From positions 6,932,046-6,996,045 of the forward strand of contig OZ026603.1 of assembly GCA_964020085.1 (NCBI GenBank): a stretch of DNA of 64,000 nt, given 5' to 3'. Below are positions 47,700-60,249 of this stretch, in pieces. The stretch comes from Micromussa lordhowensis. Its lineage: Eukaryota > Cnidaria > Anthozoa > Scleractinia > Lobophylliidae. Made by a program: the position numbers and the translations under genes. Under the pieces are notes generated by a model. The model saw only the letters and a list, made by a program, of their open reading frames with translations, ran no database searches and was not told the origin of the DNA. Position 1 is the stretch's first letter. Every line of letters starts with the position of its first letter.

Positions 47700-49535
47700 C
47701 TAGGTTGGCACTTCAAGGAAATCCTAGTTAGAACATGCTGGCATTGGGGCCAGGGTGTTTTTTGTGGCCTTCTTTTTGCAGTAGTTTCCCCTGGTCCCAA
47801 CTTTGCAGAATTTCAGAAAACGCGCGCTGGGGGTCCCCTTGGCAAATTTGACATAGCTCGGCTTCACGGGCACTTTAAGAGGCGCGGTTTGCAGCAAAAT
47901 GTTTTGCTAGGTTGGCACTTTAAGGAAATCCTAGTTAAAACATGATGGCATTGGCGCCAGGGTGTTTTTTTTGCCTTCTTTTTGCAGTAGTTTTCCCTGG
48001 TCCCAACTTTGCAGAATTTCAGAAAACGCGCGCTGGGGGTCCCCTTGGCAAATTTGACATAGCTCGGCTTCACGGGCACTTTAAGAGGCGCGGTTTGCAG
48101 CAAAATGTTCTGCTAGGTTGGCACTTGAAGGAAATCCTAGTTAGAACATGATGGCATTGGGGCCAGGGTGTTTTTTCTGGCCTTCTTTTTGCAGTAGTTT
48201 CCCCTGGTCCCAACTTTGCAGAATTTCAGAAAACGCGCGCTGGGGGTCCCCTTGGCAAATTTGACATAGCTCGGCTTCACGGGCACTTTAAGAGGCGCGG
48301 TTTGCAGCAAAATGTTCTGCTAGGTTGGCACTTCAAGGAAATCTTAGTTAGAACATGATGGCATTGGCGCCAAGGTGTTTTGTCTGGCCTTCTTTTTGCA
48401 GTAGTTTCCCCTGGTCCCAACTTTGCAGAATTTCAGAAAACGCGCGCTGGGGGTCCCCTTGGCAAATTTGACATAGCTCGGCTTCACGGGCACTTTAAGA
48501 GGCGCGGTTTGCAGCAAAATGTTCTGCTGGGTTGGCACTTGAAGGAAATCCTAGTTAAAACATGATGGCATTGGCGCCAGGGTGTTTTTTCTGGCCTTCT
48601 TTTTGCAGTAGTTTCCCCTGGTCCCAACTTTGCAGAATTTCAGAAAACGCGCGCTGGGGGTCCCCTTGGCAAATTTGACATAGCTCGGCTTCACGGGCAC
48701 TTTAAGAGGCGCGGTTTGCAGCAAAATGTTCTGCTAGGTTGGCACTTGAAGGAAATCCTAGTTACAACATGATGGCATTGGGGCCAGGGTGTTGTTTGTG
48801 GCCTTCTTTTTGCAGTAGTTTCCCCTGGTCCCAACTTTGCAGAATTTCAGAAAACGCGCGCTGGGTGTCCCCTTGGCAAATTTGACATAGCTCGGCTTCA
48901 CGGGCACTTTAAGAGGCGCGGTTTGCAGCAAAATGTTTTGCTAGGTTGGCACTTTAAGGAAATTCTAGTTAAAACATGATGGCATTGGCGCCAGGGTGTT
49001 TTTTCTGGCCTTCTTTTTGCAGTAGTTTTCCCTGGTCCCAACTTTGCAGAATTTCAGAAAACGCGCGCTGGGGGTCCCCTTGGCAAATTTGACATAGCTC
49101 GGCTTCACGGGCACTTTAAGAGGCGCGGTTTGCAGCAAAATGTTCTGCTAGGTTGGCACTTGAAGGAAATTCTAGTTAGAACATGATGGCATTGGGGCCA
49201 GGGTGTTTTTTCTGGCCTTCTTTTTGCAGTAGTTTCCCCTGGTCCCAACTTTGCAGAATTTCAGAAAACGCGCGCTGGGGGTCCCCTTGGCAAATTTGAC
49301 ATAGCTCGGCTTCACGGGCACTTTAAGAGGCGCGGTTTGCAGCAAAATGTTCTGCTAGGTTGGCACTTCAAGGAAATCTTAACTAGAACATGATGGCATT
49401 GGCGCCAAGGTGTTTTGTCTGGCCTTCTTTTTGCAGTAGTTTCCCCTGGTCCCAACTTTGCAGAATTTCAGAAAACGCGCGCTGGGGGTCCCCTTGGCAA
49501 ATTTGACATACCTCGGCTTCACGGGCACTTTAAGA
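47700..49535 (+). repeat. 5-monomer (about 1035 bp) repeat, two copies
   Basis: 'ggggccagggtgtt' followed by 'tttgtggcc' (about 47746, 48780), 'gttttgct...ctttaagg' (47901, 48935), 'agttttccctgg', a second 'ggggcc' (48160, 49195) and 'gccaaggtgttttgtctgg' (48370, 49405) recur in the same order. The offset is 1034 on the left and 1035 on the right, because the first copy has a shortened 'gttttttttgcctt' near 47963. Confidence 0.83.
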
Positions 49536-49717
49536 GGCGCGGTTTGCAGCAAAATGTTCTGCTAGGTTGGCACTTTATGAAAATTTTAGTTAAAACATGA
49601 TGGCATTGGCGCCAGGGTGTTTTCTCTGGCCTTCTTTTTGCAGTAGTTTCCCCTGGTCCCAACTTTGCAGAATTTCAGAAAACGCGCGCTGGGGGTCCCC
49701 TTGGCAAATTTGACATA

Positions 49718-51373
49718 GCTCGGCTTCACGGGCACTTTAAGAGGCGCGGTTTGCAGCAAAATGTTCTGCTAGGTTGGCACTTGAAGGAAATGTTATTTAA
49801 AACATGATGGCATTGGCGCCAGGGTTTTTTTTCTGGCCTTCTTTTTGCAGTAGTTTCCCCTGGTCCCAACTTTGCAGAATTTCAGAAAACGCGCGCTGGG
49901 GGTCCCCTTGGCAAATTTGACATAGCTCGGCTTCACGGGAACTTTAAGAGGCGCGGTTTGCAGCAAAATGTTCTGCTAGGTTGGCACTTTAAGGAAATTT
50001 TAGTTAAAACATGATGGCATTGGCGCCAGGGTGTTTTTTCTGGCCTTCTTTTTGCAGTAGTTTCTCCTGGTCCCAACTTTGCAGAATTTCAGAAAACGCG
50101 CGCTGGGGGTTCCCTTGGCAAATTTGACATAGCTCGGCTTCACGGGCACTTTAAGAGGCGCGGTTTGCAGCAAAATGTTCTGCTAGGTTGGCACTTCTAG
50201 GAAATCCTAGTTAGAACATGATGGCATTGGCGCCAGGGTGTTTTTTCTGGCCTTATTTTTGCAGTAGTTTCCCCTGGTCCCAACTTTGCAGAATTTCAGA
50301 AAACGCGCGCTGGGGGTCCCCTTGGCAAATTTGACATAGCTCGGCTTCACGGGCACTTTAAGAGGCGCGGTTTGCAGCAAAATGTTTTGCTAGGTTGGCA
50401 CTTTAAGGAAATGTTACTTAGAACATGATGGCATTAGCGCCAGGGTGTTTTTTCTGGTCTTCTTTTTGCAGTAGTTTCTCCTGGTATCAACTTTGCAGAA
50501 TTTCAGAAAACTCGCGCTGGGGGTCACCTTGGCAAATTTGACATAGCTCGGCTTCACGGGAACTTTAAGAGGCGCGGTTTGCAGCAAAATGTTCTGCTAG
50601 GTTGGCACTTGAAGGAAATGTTATTTAAAACATGATGGCATTGGCGCCAGGGTTTTTTTTCTGGCCTTCTTTTTGCAGTAGTTTCCCCTGGTCCCAACTT
50701 TGCAGAATTTCAGAAAACGCGCGCTGGGGGTCCCCTTGGCAAATTTGACATAGCTCGGCTTCACGGGAACTTTAAGAGGCGCGGTTTGCAGCAAAATGTT
50801 TTGCTAGGTTGGCACTTTAAGGAAATCTTAGTTAAAACATGATGGCATTGGCGCCAGGGTGTTTTTTCTGGCCTTCTTTTTGCAGTAGTTTCTCCTGGTC
50901 CCAACTTTGCAGAATTTCAGAAAACGCGCGCTGGGGGTTCCCTTGGCAAATTTGACATAGCTCGGCTTCACGGGCACTTTAAGAGGCGCGGTTTGAAGCA
51001 AAATGTTCTGCTAGGTTGGCACTTCTAGGAAATCCTTGTTAGAACATGATGGAATTGGCGCCAGGGTGTTTTTTCTGGCCTTATTTTTGCAGTAGTTTCC
51101 CCTGGTCCCAACTTTGCAGAATTTCAGAAAACGCGCGCTGGGGGTCCCCTTGGCAAATTTGACATAGCTCGGCTTCACGGGCACTTTAAGAGGCGCGGTT
51201 TGCAGCAAAATGTTTTGCTAGGTTGGCACTTTAAGGAAATGTTACTTAGAACATGATGGCATTAGCGCCAGGGTGTTTTTTCTGGTCTTCTTTTTGCAGT
51301 AGTTTCTCCTGGTATCAACTTTGCAGAATTTCAGAAAACTCGCGCTGGGGGTCACCTTGGCAAATTTGACATA
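49718..51373 (+). repeat. 4-monomer (828 bp) tandem duplication
   Basis: 'tgttatttaaaac' (49791, 50619), 'cagggttttttttc' (49820, 50648), 'cacgggaac' (49934, 50762), 'cacttctagg' (50191, 51019), 'ccttatttttgc', 'tgttacttagaac', 'cattagcgcc' (50432, 51260) and 'ctggtatcaactttgc' with 'aaaactcgcgc' (50481, 51309) are 828 bp apart. Differences include 'tttgaagc' (50994), 'tggaattgg' (51050) and an extra 'cgggaac' at 50557. Confidence 0.9.
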
Positions 51374-54300
51374 GCTCGTCTTTACGGGCATTTTAAGAGG
51401 CGCGGTTTGCAGCAAAATGTTGTCCTAGGTTGGCACTTTAAGGAAATTATAGTTAGAACATGATAACCTTGGCGCCAGGGTGCTTTCTCTGGCCTTCTTT
51501 TTGCAGTAGTTTCCCCTGGTCCCAACTTTGCAGAATTTCAGAAAACGCGCGCTGGGGGTCCCCTTGGCAAATTTGACATAGCTCGGCTTCACGGGCACTT
51601 TAAGAGGCGCAGTTTGCAGCAAAATGTTCTGCTAGGTTGGCACTTCAAGGAAATCCTAGTTAGAACATGATGGCATTGGCGCCAGGGTGTTTTTTCTGGC
51701 CTTATTTTTGCAGTAGTTTCCCCTGGTCCCAACTTTGCAGAATTTCAGAAAACGCGCGCTGGGGGTCCCCTTGGCAAATTTGACATAGCTCGGCTTCACG
51801 GGCACTTTAAGAGGCGCGGTTTGCAGCAAAATGTTTTGCTAGGTTGGCACTTCAAAGAAATCTTAGTTAAAATATGATGGCATTGGCACCAGGGTGTTTT
51901 TTCTGGCCTTCTTTTTGCAGTAGTTTCCCCTGGTCCCAACTTTGCAGAATTTCAGAAAACGCGCGCTGGGGGTCCCCTTGGCAAATTTGACATAGCTCGG
52001 CTTCACGGGCACTTTAAGAGGCGCGGTTTGCAGCAAAATGTTCTGCTAGGTTGGCACTTTAAGGAAATCTTAGTTAGAACATGATGGCATTGGCGCCAGG
52101 GTGTTTTTTCTGGCCTTCTTTTTGCAGTAGTTTCCCCTGGTCCCAACTTTGCAGAATTTCAGAAAACGCGCGCTGCGGGTCCCCTTGGCAAATTTGACAT
52201 AGCTCTGCTTCACGGGCACTTTAAGAGGCGCGGTTTGCAGCAAAATTTTCTGCTAGGTTGGCACTTGAAGGAAATCGTAGTTAAAACATGATGGCATTGG
52301 CGCCAGGGTGTTTTTTCTGGCCTTCTTTTTGCAGTAGTTTCCCCTGGTCCCAACTTTGCAGAATTTCAGAAAACGCGCGCTGGGGGTCCCCTTGGCAAAT
52401 TTGACATAGCTCGGCTTCACGGGCACTTTAAGAGGCACGGTTTGCAGCAAAATGTTCTGCTAGGTTGGCACTTTAAGGAAATCGTAGTTAGAACATGATG
52501 GCATTGGCGCCAGGGTGTTTTTTCTGGCCTTCTTTTTGCAGTAGTTTCCCCTGGTCCCAACTTTGCAGAATTTCAGAAAACGCGCGCTGGGGGTCCCCTT
52601 GGCAAATTTGACATAGCTCGGCTTCACGGGCACTTTAAGAGACACGGTTTGCAGCAAAATGTTCTTTTAGGTTGGCACTTTAAGGAAATCTTAGTTAGAA
52701 CATGATGGCATTGGCGCCAGGGTGTTTTTTCTGGCCTTCTTTTTGCAGTAGTTTCCCCTGGTCCCAACTTTGCAGAATTTCAGAAAACGCGCGCTGGGGG
52801 TCCCCTTGGCAAATTTGACATAGCTCGGCTTCACGGGCACTTTAAGAGGCGCGGTTTGCAGCAAAATGTTTTGCTAGGTTGGCACTTTAAGGAAATCCTA
52901 GTTAGAACATGATGGCATTGGCGCCAGTGTGTTTTTTCTGGCCTTCTTTTTGCAGTAGTTTCCCCTGGTCCCAACTTTGCAGAATTTCAGAAAACGCGCG
53001 CTGGGGGTCCCCTTGGCAAATTTGACATAGCTCGGCTTCACGGGCACTTTAAGAGCCGCGGTTTGCAGCAAAATGTTTTGCTATGTTGGCACTTCATGGA
53101 AATATTAGTTAGAACATGATGGCGTTGGCGCCAGGGTGTTTTTTTTGGCCTTCTTTTTGCAGTAGTTTCCCCTGGTCCCAACTTTGCAGAATTTCAGAAA
53201 ACGCGCGCTGGGGGTCCCCTTGGCAAATTTGACATAGCTCGGCTTCACGGGCACTTTAAGAGGCGCGGTTTGCATCAAAATGTTCTGCTAGGTTGGCACT
53301 TCAAGGAAATTCTCGTTAGAACATGATGGCATTGGCGCCAGGGTGTTTTTTCTGGCCTTCTTTTTGCAGTAGTTTCCCCTGGTCCCAACTTTGCAGACTT
53401 TCAGAAAACGCGCGCTGGGGGTCCATTTGGCAAATTTGACATAGCTCGGCTTCACGGGCACTTTAAGAGGCGCGGTTTGCAGCAAAATGTTCTGCTAGGT
53501 TGGCACTTCAAGGAAATGGTAGTAAGAACATGATGGCATTGGCGCCAGGGTGTTTTTTCTGGCCTTCTTTTTGCAGTAGTTTCCCCTGGTCCCAACTCTG
53601 CAGAATTTCAGAAAACGCGCGCTGGGGGTCCCCTTGGCAAATTTGACATAGCTCGGCTTTACGGGCATTTTAAGAGGCGCGGTTTGCAGCAAAATGTTCT
53701 GCTAGGTTGGCACTTCAAGGAAATCTAAGTTAGAACATGATGGCATTGGCGCCAGGGTGTTTTCTCTGGCCTTCTTTTTGCAGTAGTTTCCCCTGGTCCC
53801 AACTTTGCAGAATTTCAGAAAACGCGCGCTTGGGGTCCCCTTGGCAAATTTGACATAGCTCGGCTTCACGGGCACTTTAAGAGGCGCAGTTTGCAGCAAA
53901 ATGTTCTGCTAGGTTGGCACTTCAAGGAAATTGTAGTTAGAACATGATGGCATTGGCGCCAGGGTGTTTTTTCTGGCCTTCTTTTTGCAGTAGTTTCCCC
54001 TGGTCCCAACTTTGCAGAATTTCAGAAAACGCGCGCTGGGGGTCCCCTTGGCAAATTTGACATAGCTCAGCTTCACGGGCACTTTAAGAGGCGCGGTTTG
54101 CAGCAAAATGTTCTGCTAGGTTGGCACTTTAAGGAAATCGTAGTTAAAACATGATGGAATTGGCGCCAGGGTGTTCTTTCTGGCCTTCTTTTTGCAGTAG
54201 CTTCCCCTGGTCCCAACTTTGCAGAATTTCAGAAAACGCGCGCTGGGGGTCCCCTTGGCAAATTTGACATAGCTCAGCTTCACGGGCACTTTAAGAGGCG

Positions 54301-54540
54301 CGGTTTGCAGCAAAATGTTCTGCTAGGTTGGCACTTCAAGGAAATTTAAGTTAGAACATGATGGCATTGGCGCCAGGGTGTTTTTTCTGGCCTTCTTTTT
54401 GCAGTAGTTTCCCCTGGTCCCAACTTTGCAGAATTTCAGAAAACGCGCGCTGGGGGTCCCCTTGGCAAATTTGACATAGCTCGGCTTCACGGGCACTTTA
54501 AGAGGCGCGGTTTGCAGCAAAATGTTCTGCTAGGTTGGCA
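51374..54540 (+). repeat. Diverged monomers without clear tandem blocks
   Basis: Private changes are frequent: 'ctcgtctttacgggcatttt' (51377), 'gttgtcctagg' with 'gataacc' (51420-51468), 'gctgcgggtcc' (52174), 'gacacgg' with 'cttttagg' (52641-52670), 'gagccgcgg' with 'cttcatgg' (53053-53098), 'gcatcaaaatg' (53272), 'gtccatttggc' (53421) and 'actctgcag' (53596). The group 'cggctttacgggcatttt', 'ttttctctgg', 'gcgcagtttgc' at 53654-53890 is echoed at 57380-57616, 3726 bp or 18 monomers away. Confidence 0.65.
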
Positions 54541-56616
54541 CTTGACGAAAATCCTAGTTAGAACATGATGGCATTCGCGCCAGGGTGTTTTTTCTGGCCT
54601 TCTTTTCGCAGTAGTTTCCCTTGGTCCCAACTTTGCAGAATTTCAGAAAACGCGCGCTGGGGGTCCCCTTGGCAAATTTGACATAGCTCGGCTTCACGGG
54701 CACTTTAAGAGGCGCGGTTTGCAGCAAAATGTTCTGCTAGGTTGGCACTTCAAGGAAATTCTAGTTAAAACATGATGGCATTGGCGCAAGGGTGTTTTTT
54801 CTGGCCTTCTTTTTGCAGTAGTTTCCCCTGGTCCCAACTTTGCAGAATTTCAGAAAACGCGCGCTGGGGGTCCCCTTGGCAAATTTGACATAGCTCGGCT
54901 TCACGGGCACTTTAAGAGGCGCGGTTTGCAGCAAAATGTTCTGCTAGGTTGGCACTTTATGGAAATCTCAGTTAAAACATGATGGCATTGGCGCCAGGGT
55001 GTTTTTTCTGGCCTTCTTTTTGCAGTAGTTTCCCCTGGTCCCAACTTTGCAGAATTTCAGAAAACGCGCGCTGGGGGTCCCGTTGGCAAATTTGACATAG
55101 CTCGGCTTCACGGGCACTTTAAGAGGCGCGGTTTGCAGCAAAATGTTCTGCTAGGTTGCCACTTTAAGGAAATCCTAGTTAGAACATGATGGCATTGGGG
55201 CCAGGGTGTTTTTTCTGGCCTTCTTTTTGCAGTAGTTTCCCCTGGTCCCAACTTTGCAGAATTTCAGAAAACGCGCGCTGGGGGTCCCCTTGGCAAATTT
55301 GACATACCTCAGCTTCACGGGCACTTTAAGAGGCGCGGTTTGCAGCAAAATGTTCTGCTAGGTTGGCACTTGAAGGAAATGCTAGTTAGAACATGATGGT
55401 ATTGGCGTCAGGGTGTTTTTTCTGGCCTTCTTTTTGCAGTAGTTTCCCCTGGTCCCAACTTTGCAGAATTTCAGAAAACGCGCGCTGGGGGTCCCCTTGG
55501 CAAATTTGACATAGCTCGGCTTCACGGGCACTTTAAGAGGCGCGGTTTGCAGCAAAATGTTCTGCTAGGTTGGCACTTTATGGAAATCTCAGTTAAAACA
55601 TGATGGCATTGGCGCCAGGGTGTTTTTTCTGGCCTTCTTTTTGCAGTAGTTTCCCCTGGTCCCAACTTTGCAGAATTTCAGAAAACGCGCGCTGGGGGTC
55701 CCGTTGGCAAATTTGACATAGCTCGGCTTCACGGGCACTTTAAGAGGCGCGGTTTGCAGCAAAATGTTCTGCTAGGTTGCCACTTCAAGGAAATCCTAGT
55801 TAGAACATGATGGCATTGGGGCCAGGGTGTTTTTTGTGGCCTTCTTTTTGCAGTAGTTTCCCCTGGTCCCAACTTTGCAGAATTTCAGAAAACGCGCGCT
55901 GGGGGTCCCCTTGGCAAATTTGACATAGCTCAGCTTCACGGGCACTTTAAGAGGCGCGGTTTGCAGCAAAATGTTCTGCTAGGTTGGCACTTGAAGGAAA
56001 TGCTAGTTAGAACATGATGGTATTGGCGTCAGGGTGTTTTTTCTGGCCTTCTTTTTGCAGTAGTTTCCCCTGGTCCCAACTTTGCAGAATTTCAGAAAAC
56101 GCGCGCTGGGGGTCCCCTTGGCAAATTTGACATAGCTCGGCTTCACGGGCACTTTAAGAGGCGCGGTTTGCAGCAAAATGTTCTGCTAGGTTGGCACTTG
56201 AAGGAAATCGTAGTTAGAACATGATGGCATTCGCGCCAGGGTGTTTTTTCTGGCCTTCTTTTCGCAGTAGTTTCCCCTGGTCCCAACTTTGCAGAATTTC
56301 AGAAAACGCGCGCTGGGGGTCCCCTTGGCAAATTTGACATAGCTCGGCTTCACGGGCACTTTAAGAGGCGCGGTTTGCAGCAAAATGTTCTGCTAGGTTG
56401 GCACTTGAAGGAAATCCTAGTTAAAACATGATGGCATTGGCGCAAGGGTGTTTTTTCTGGCCTTCTTTTTGCAGTAGTTTCCCCTGGTCCCAACTTTGCA
56501 GAATTTCAGAAAACGCGCGCTGGGGGTCCCCTTGGCAAATTTGACATAGCTCGGCTTCACGGGCACTTTAAGAGGCGCGGTTTGCAGCAAAATGTTCTGC
56601 TAGGTTGGCACTTCAA
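54540..56616 (+). repeat. 8-monomer (1656 bp) step containing a 3-monomer (621 bp) tandem duplication
   Basis: 'gcattcgcgcc' with 'cttttcgcag' (54571, 56227) and 'ttggcgcaaggg' (54781, 56437) are 1656 bp apart. Between them, 'ggcactttatgg' (54952, 55573), 'cccgttggc' (55079, 55700), 'aggttgccac' (55152, 55773), 'ctcagcttc' (55309, 55930) and 'gtattggcgtcagg' (55399, 56020) show a 621-bp tandem duplication. The 3-monomer event therefore sits inside the larger repeat. Confidence 0.85.
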
Positions 56617-58780
56617 GAAAATCTTAGTTAGAACATGATGGCATTGGCGCCAGGGTGTTTTTTCTGGCCTTCTTTTTGCAGTAGTTTCCCCTGGTCCCAA
56701 CTTTGCAGAATTTCAGAAAACGCGCGCTGGGGGTCCCCTTGGCAAATTTGACATAGCTCGGCTTCACGGGCACTTTAAGAGGCGCGCTTTGCAGCAAAAT
56801 GTTCTGCTAGGTTGGCTCTTCAAGGAAATCCTAGTTAGAACATGATGGCATTGGCGCCAGGGTGTTTTTTCTGGCCTTCTTTTCGCAGTAGTTTCCCCTG
56901 GTCCCAACTTTGCAGAATTTCAGAAAACGCGCGCTGGGGGTCCCCTTGGCAAATTTGACATAGCTCGGCTTCACGGGCACTTTAAGAGGCGCGGTTTGCA
57001 GCAAAATGTTTTGCTAGGTTGGCTCTTCAAGGAAATTTTAGTTAGAACATGATGGCATTGGCGCCAGGGTGTTTTTTCTGGCCTTCTTTTTGCAGTAGTT
57101 TCCCCTGGTCCCAACTTTGCAGAATTTCAGAAAACGCGCGCTGGGGGTCCCCTTGGCAAATTTAACATAGCTCGGCTTCATGGGCACTTTAAGAGGCGCG
57201 GTTTGCAGCAAAATGTTCTGCTAGGTTGGCACTTCAAGGAAATTCTAGTTAGAACATGATGGCATTGGCGCCAGGGTGTTTTTTCTGGCCTTCTTTTTGC
57301 AGTAGTTTCTCCTGGTCCCAACTTTGCAGAATTTCAGAAAACGCGCGCTGGGGGTCCCCTTGGCAAATTTGACATAGCTCGGCTTTACGGGCATTTTAAG
57401 AGGCGCGGTTTGCAGCAAAATGTTCTGCTAGGTTGGCACTTCAAGGAAATTTAAGTTTGAACATGATGGCATTGGCGCCAGGGTGTTTTCTCTGGCCTTC
57501 TTTTTGCAGTAGTTTCCCCTGGTCCCAACTTTGCAGAATTTCAGAAAACGCGCGCTGGGGGTCCCCTTGGCAAATTTGACATAGCTCGGCTTCACGGGCA
57601 CTTTAAGAGGCGCAGTTTGCAGCAAAATGTTCTGCTAGGTTGGCACTTTAAGGAAATTTTAGTTAGAACATGATGGCATTGGCGCCAGGGTGTTTTTTCT
57701 GGCCTTCTTTTTGCAGTAGTTTCCCCTGGTCCCAACTTTGCAGAATTTCAGAAAACGCGCGCTGGGGGTCCCCTTGGCAAATTTGACATAGCTCGGCTTC
57801 ACGGGCACTTTAAGAGGCGCGGTTTGCAGCAAAATGTTCTGCTGGGTTGGCACTTCAAGGAAATTGTAGTTAGAACATGATGGCATTTGCGCCAGGGTGT
57901 TTTTTCTGGCCTTCTTTTTGCAGTAGTTTCCCCTGGTCCCAACTTTGCAGAATTTCAGAAAACGCGCGCTGGGGGTCCCCTTGGCAAATTTGACATACCT
58001 CGGCTTCACGGGCACTTTAAGAGGCGCAGTTTGCAGCAAAATGTTTTGCTAGGTTGGCACTTTAAGGAAATCCTAGTTAGAACATGATGGCATTGGCGCC
58101 AGGGTTTTTTTTCTGGCCTTCTTTTTGCAGTAGTTTCCCCTGGTCCCAACTTTGCAGAATTTCAGAAAACGCGCGCTGGGGGTCCCCTTGGCAAATTTGA
58201 CATAGCTCGGCTTCACGGGCACTTTAAGAGGCGCAGTTTGCAGCAAAATGTTCTGCTAGGTTGGGACTTTAAGGAAATCCTAGTTAGAACATGATGGCAT
58301 TGGCGCCAGGGTGTTTTTTCTGGCCTTCTTTTTGCAGTAGTTTCCCCTGGTCCCAACTTTGCAGAATTTCAGAAAACGCGCGCTGGGGGTCCCCTTGGCA
58401 AATTTGACATAGCTCGGCTTCACGGGCACTTTAAGAGGCGCGGTTTGCAGCAAAATGTTTTGCTAGGTTGGCACTTTAAGGAAATTCTAATTAGAACATG
58501 ATGGCATTGGCGCCAGGGTGTTTTTTCTGGCCTTCTTTTTGCAGTAGTTTCCCCTGGTCCCAACTTTGCAGAATTTCAGAAAACGCGCGCTGGGGGTCCC
58601 CTTGGCAAATTTGACATAGCTCGGCTTCACGGGCACTTTAAGAGGCGCGGTGTGCAGCAAAATGTTTTGCTAGGTTGGCACTTCAAGGAAATCCTAGTTA
58701 GAACATGATGGCATTGGCGCCAGGGTGTTTTTTCTGGCCTTCTTTTTGCAGTAGTTTCCCCTGGTCCCAACTTTGCAGAA
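56617..58780 (+). repeat. Mixed monomers, partly echoing 53.6-54.0 kb
   Basis: 'ggctcttcaagg' occurs in two adjacent monomers (56815, 57022). 'cggctttacgggcatttt' (57380), 'ttttctctgg' (57487) and 'gcgcagtttgc' (57611) match the group at 53654 onward. 'tttaacatagc' (57161) and 'cttcatggg' (57177) are private. In the monomer ending near 57845 the usual TAG ('ctagg' region) is changed ('ctgctgggttgg'), which joins two minus-strand open frames. Confidence 0.65.
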
Positions 58781-60023
58781 TTTCAGAAAACGCGCGCTGG
58801 GGGTCCCCTTGGCAAATTTGACATAGCTCGGCTTCACGGGCACTTTAAGAGGCGCGGTTTCAAGCAAAATGTTCTGCTAGGATGGCACTTCAAGGAAATC
58901 CTAGTTAGAACATGTTGGCATTGGCGCCAGGGTGTTTTTTCTGGCCTTCTTTTTGCAGTAGTTTCCCCTGGTCCCAACTTTGCAGAATTTCAGAAAACGC
59001 GCGCTGGGGGTCCCCTTGGCAAATTTGACATAGCTCGGCTTCACGGGCACTTTAAGAGGCGCGGTTTGCAGCAAAATGTTCTGCTAGGTTGGCACTTCAA
59101 GGAAATTTGATTTAAAACATGATGGCATTGGCGCCAGGGTGTTTTTTTCTGGCCTTCTTTTTGCAGTAGTTTCCCCTGGTCCCAACTTTGCAGAATTTCA
59201 GAAAACGCGCGCTGGGGGTCCCCATGGCAAATTTGACATAGCTCGGCTTCACGGGCACTTTAAGAGGCGCGGTTTGCAGCAAAATGTTCTGCTAGGATGG
59301 CACTTTAAGGAAATTCTAGTTAGAACATGATGGCATTGGCGCCAGGGTGTTTTTTCTGGCCTTCTTTTTGCAGTAGTTTCCCCTGGTCTCAACTTTGCAG
59401 AATTTCAGAAAACGCGCGCTGGGGATCCCCTTGGCAAATTTGACATAGCTCGGCTTCACGGGCACTTTAAGAGGCGCGGTTTCAAGCAAAATGTTCTGCT
59501 AGGATGGCACTTCAAGGAAATCCTAGTTAGAACATGTTGGCATTGGCGCCAGGGTGTTTTTTCTGGCCTTCTTTTTGCAGTAGTTTCCCCTGGTCCCAAC
59601 TTTGCAGAATTTCAGAAAACGCGCGCTGGGGGTCCCCTTGGCAAATTTGACATAGCTCGGCTTCACGGGCACTTTAAGAGGCGCGGTTTGCAGCAAAATG
59701 TTCTGCTAGGTTGGCACTTCAAGGAAATTTGATTTAAAACATGATGGCATTGGCGCCAGGGTGTTTTTTTCTGGCCTTCTTTTTGCAGTAGTTTCCCCTG
59801 GTCCCAACTTTGCAGAATTTCAGAAAACGCGCGCTGGGGGTCCCCATGGCAAATTTGACATAGCTCGGCTTCACGGGCACTTTAAGAGGCGCGGTTTGCA
59901 GCAAAATGTTTTGCTAGGATGGCACTTCAAGGAAATTTTAGTTAGAACATGATGGCATTGGCGCCAGGGTGTTTTTTCTGGCCTTCTTTTTGCAGTAGTT
60001 TCCCCTGGTCTCAACTTTGCAGA
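58780..60023 (+). repeat. 3-monomer (622 bp) tandem duplication
   Basis: 'tttcaagcaaaatg' (58858, 59480), 'ctaggatggc', 'catgttggc' (58911, 59533), 'tttgatttaaaac' (59106, 59728), a 7-T 'gtgtttttttctgg' (59140, 59762), 'ccccatggc' (59221, 59843) and 'ggtctcaac' (59386, 60008) recur 622 bp apart. The additional base is the extra T carried by both copies. Confidence 0.9.
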
Positions 60024-60249
60024 ATTTCAGAAAACGCGCGCTGGGGATCCCCTTGGCAAATTTGACATAGCTCGGCTTCACGGGCACTTTAAGAGGCGCG
60101 GTTTGCAGCAAAATGTTCTGCTAGGTCGGCACTTCAAGGAAATCCTAGTTAAAACATGGTGGCATTGGCGCCAGGGTGTTTTTTCTGGCTTTCTTTTCGC
60201 AGTAGTTTCCCCTGGTCCCAACTTTGCAGAATTTCAGAAAACGCGCGCT

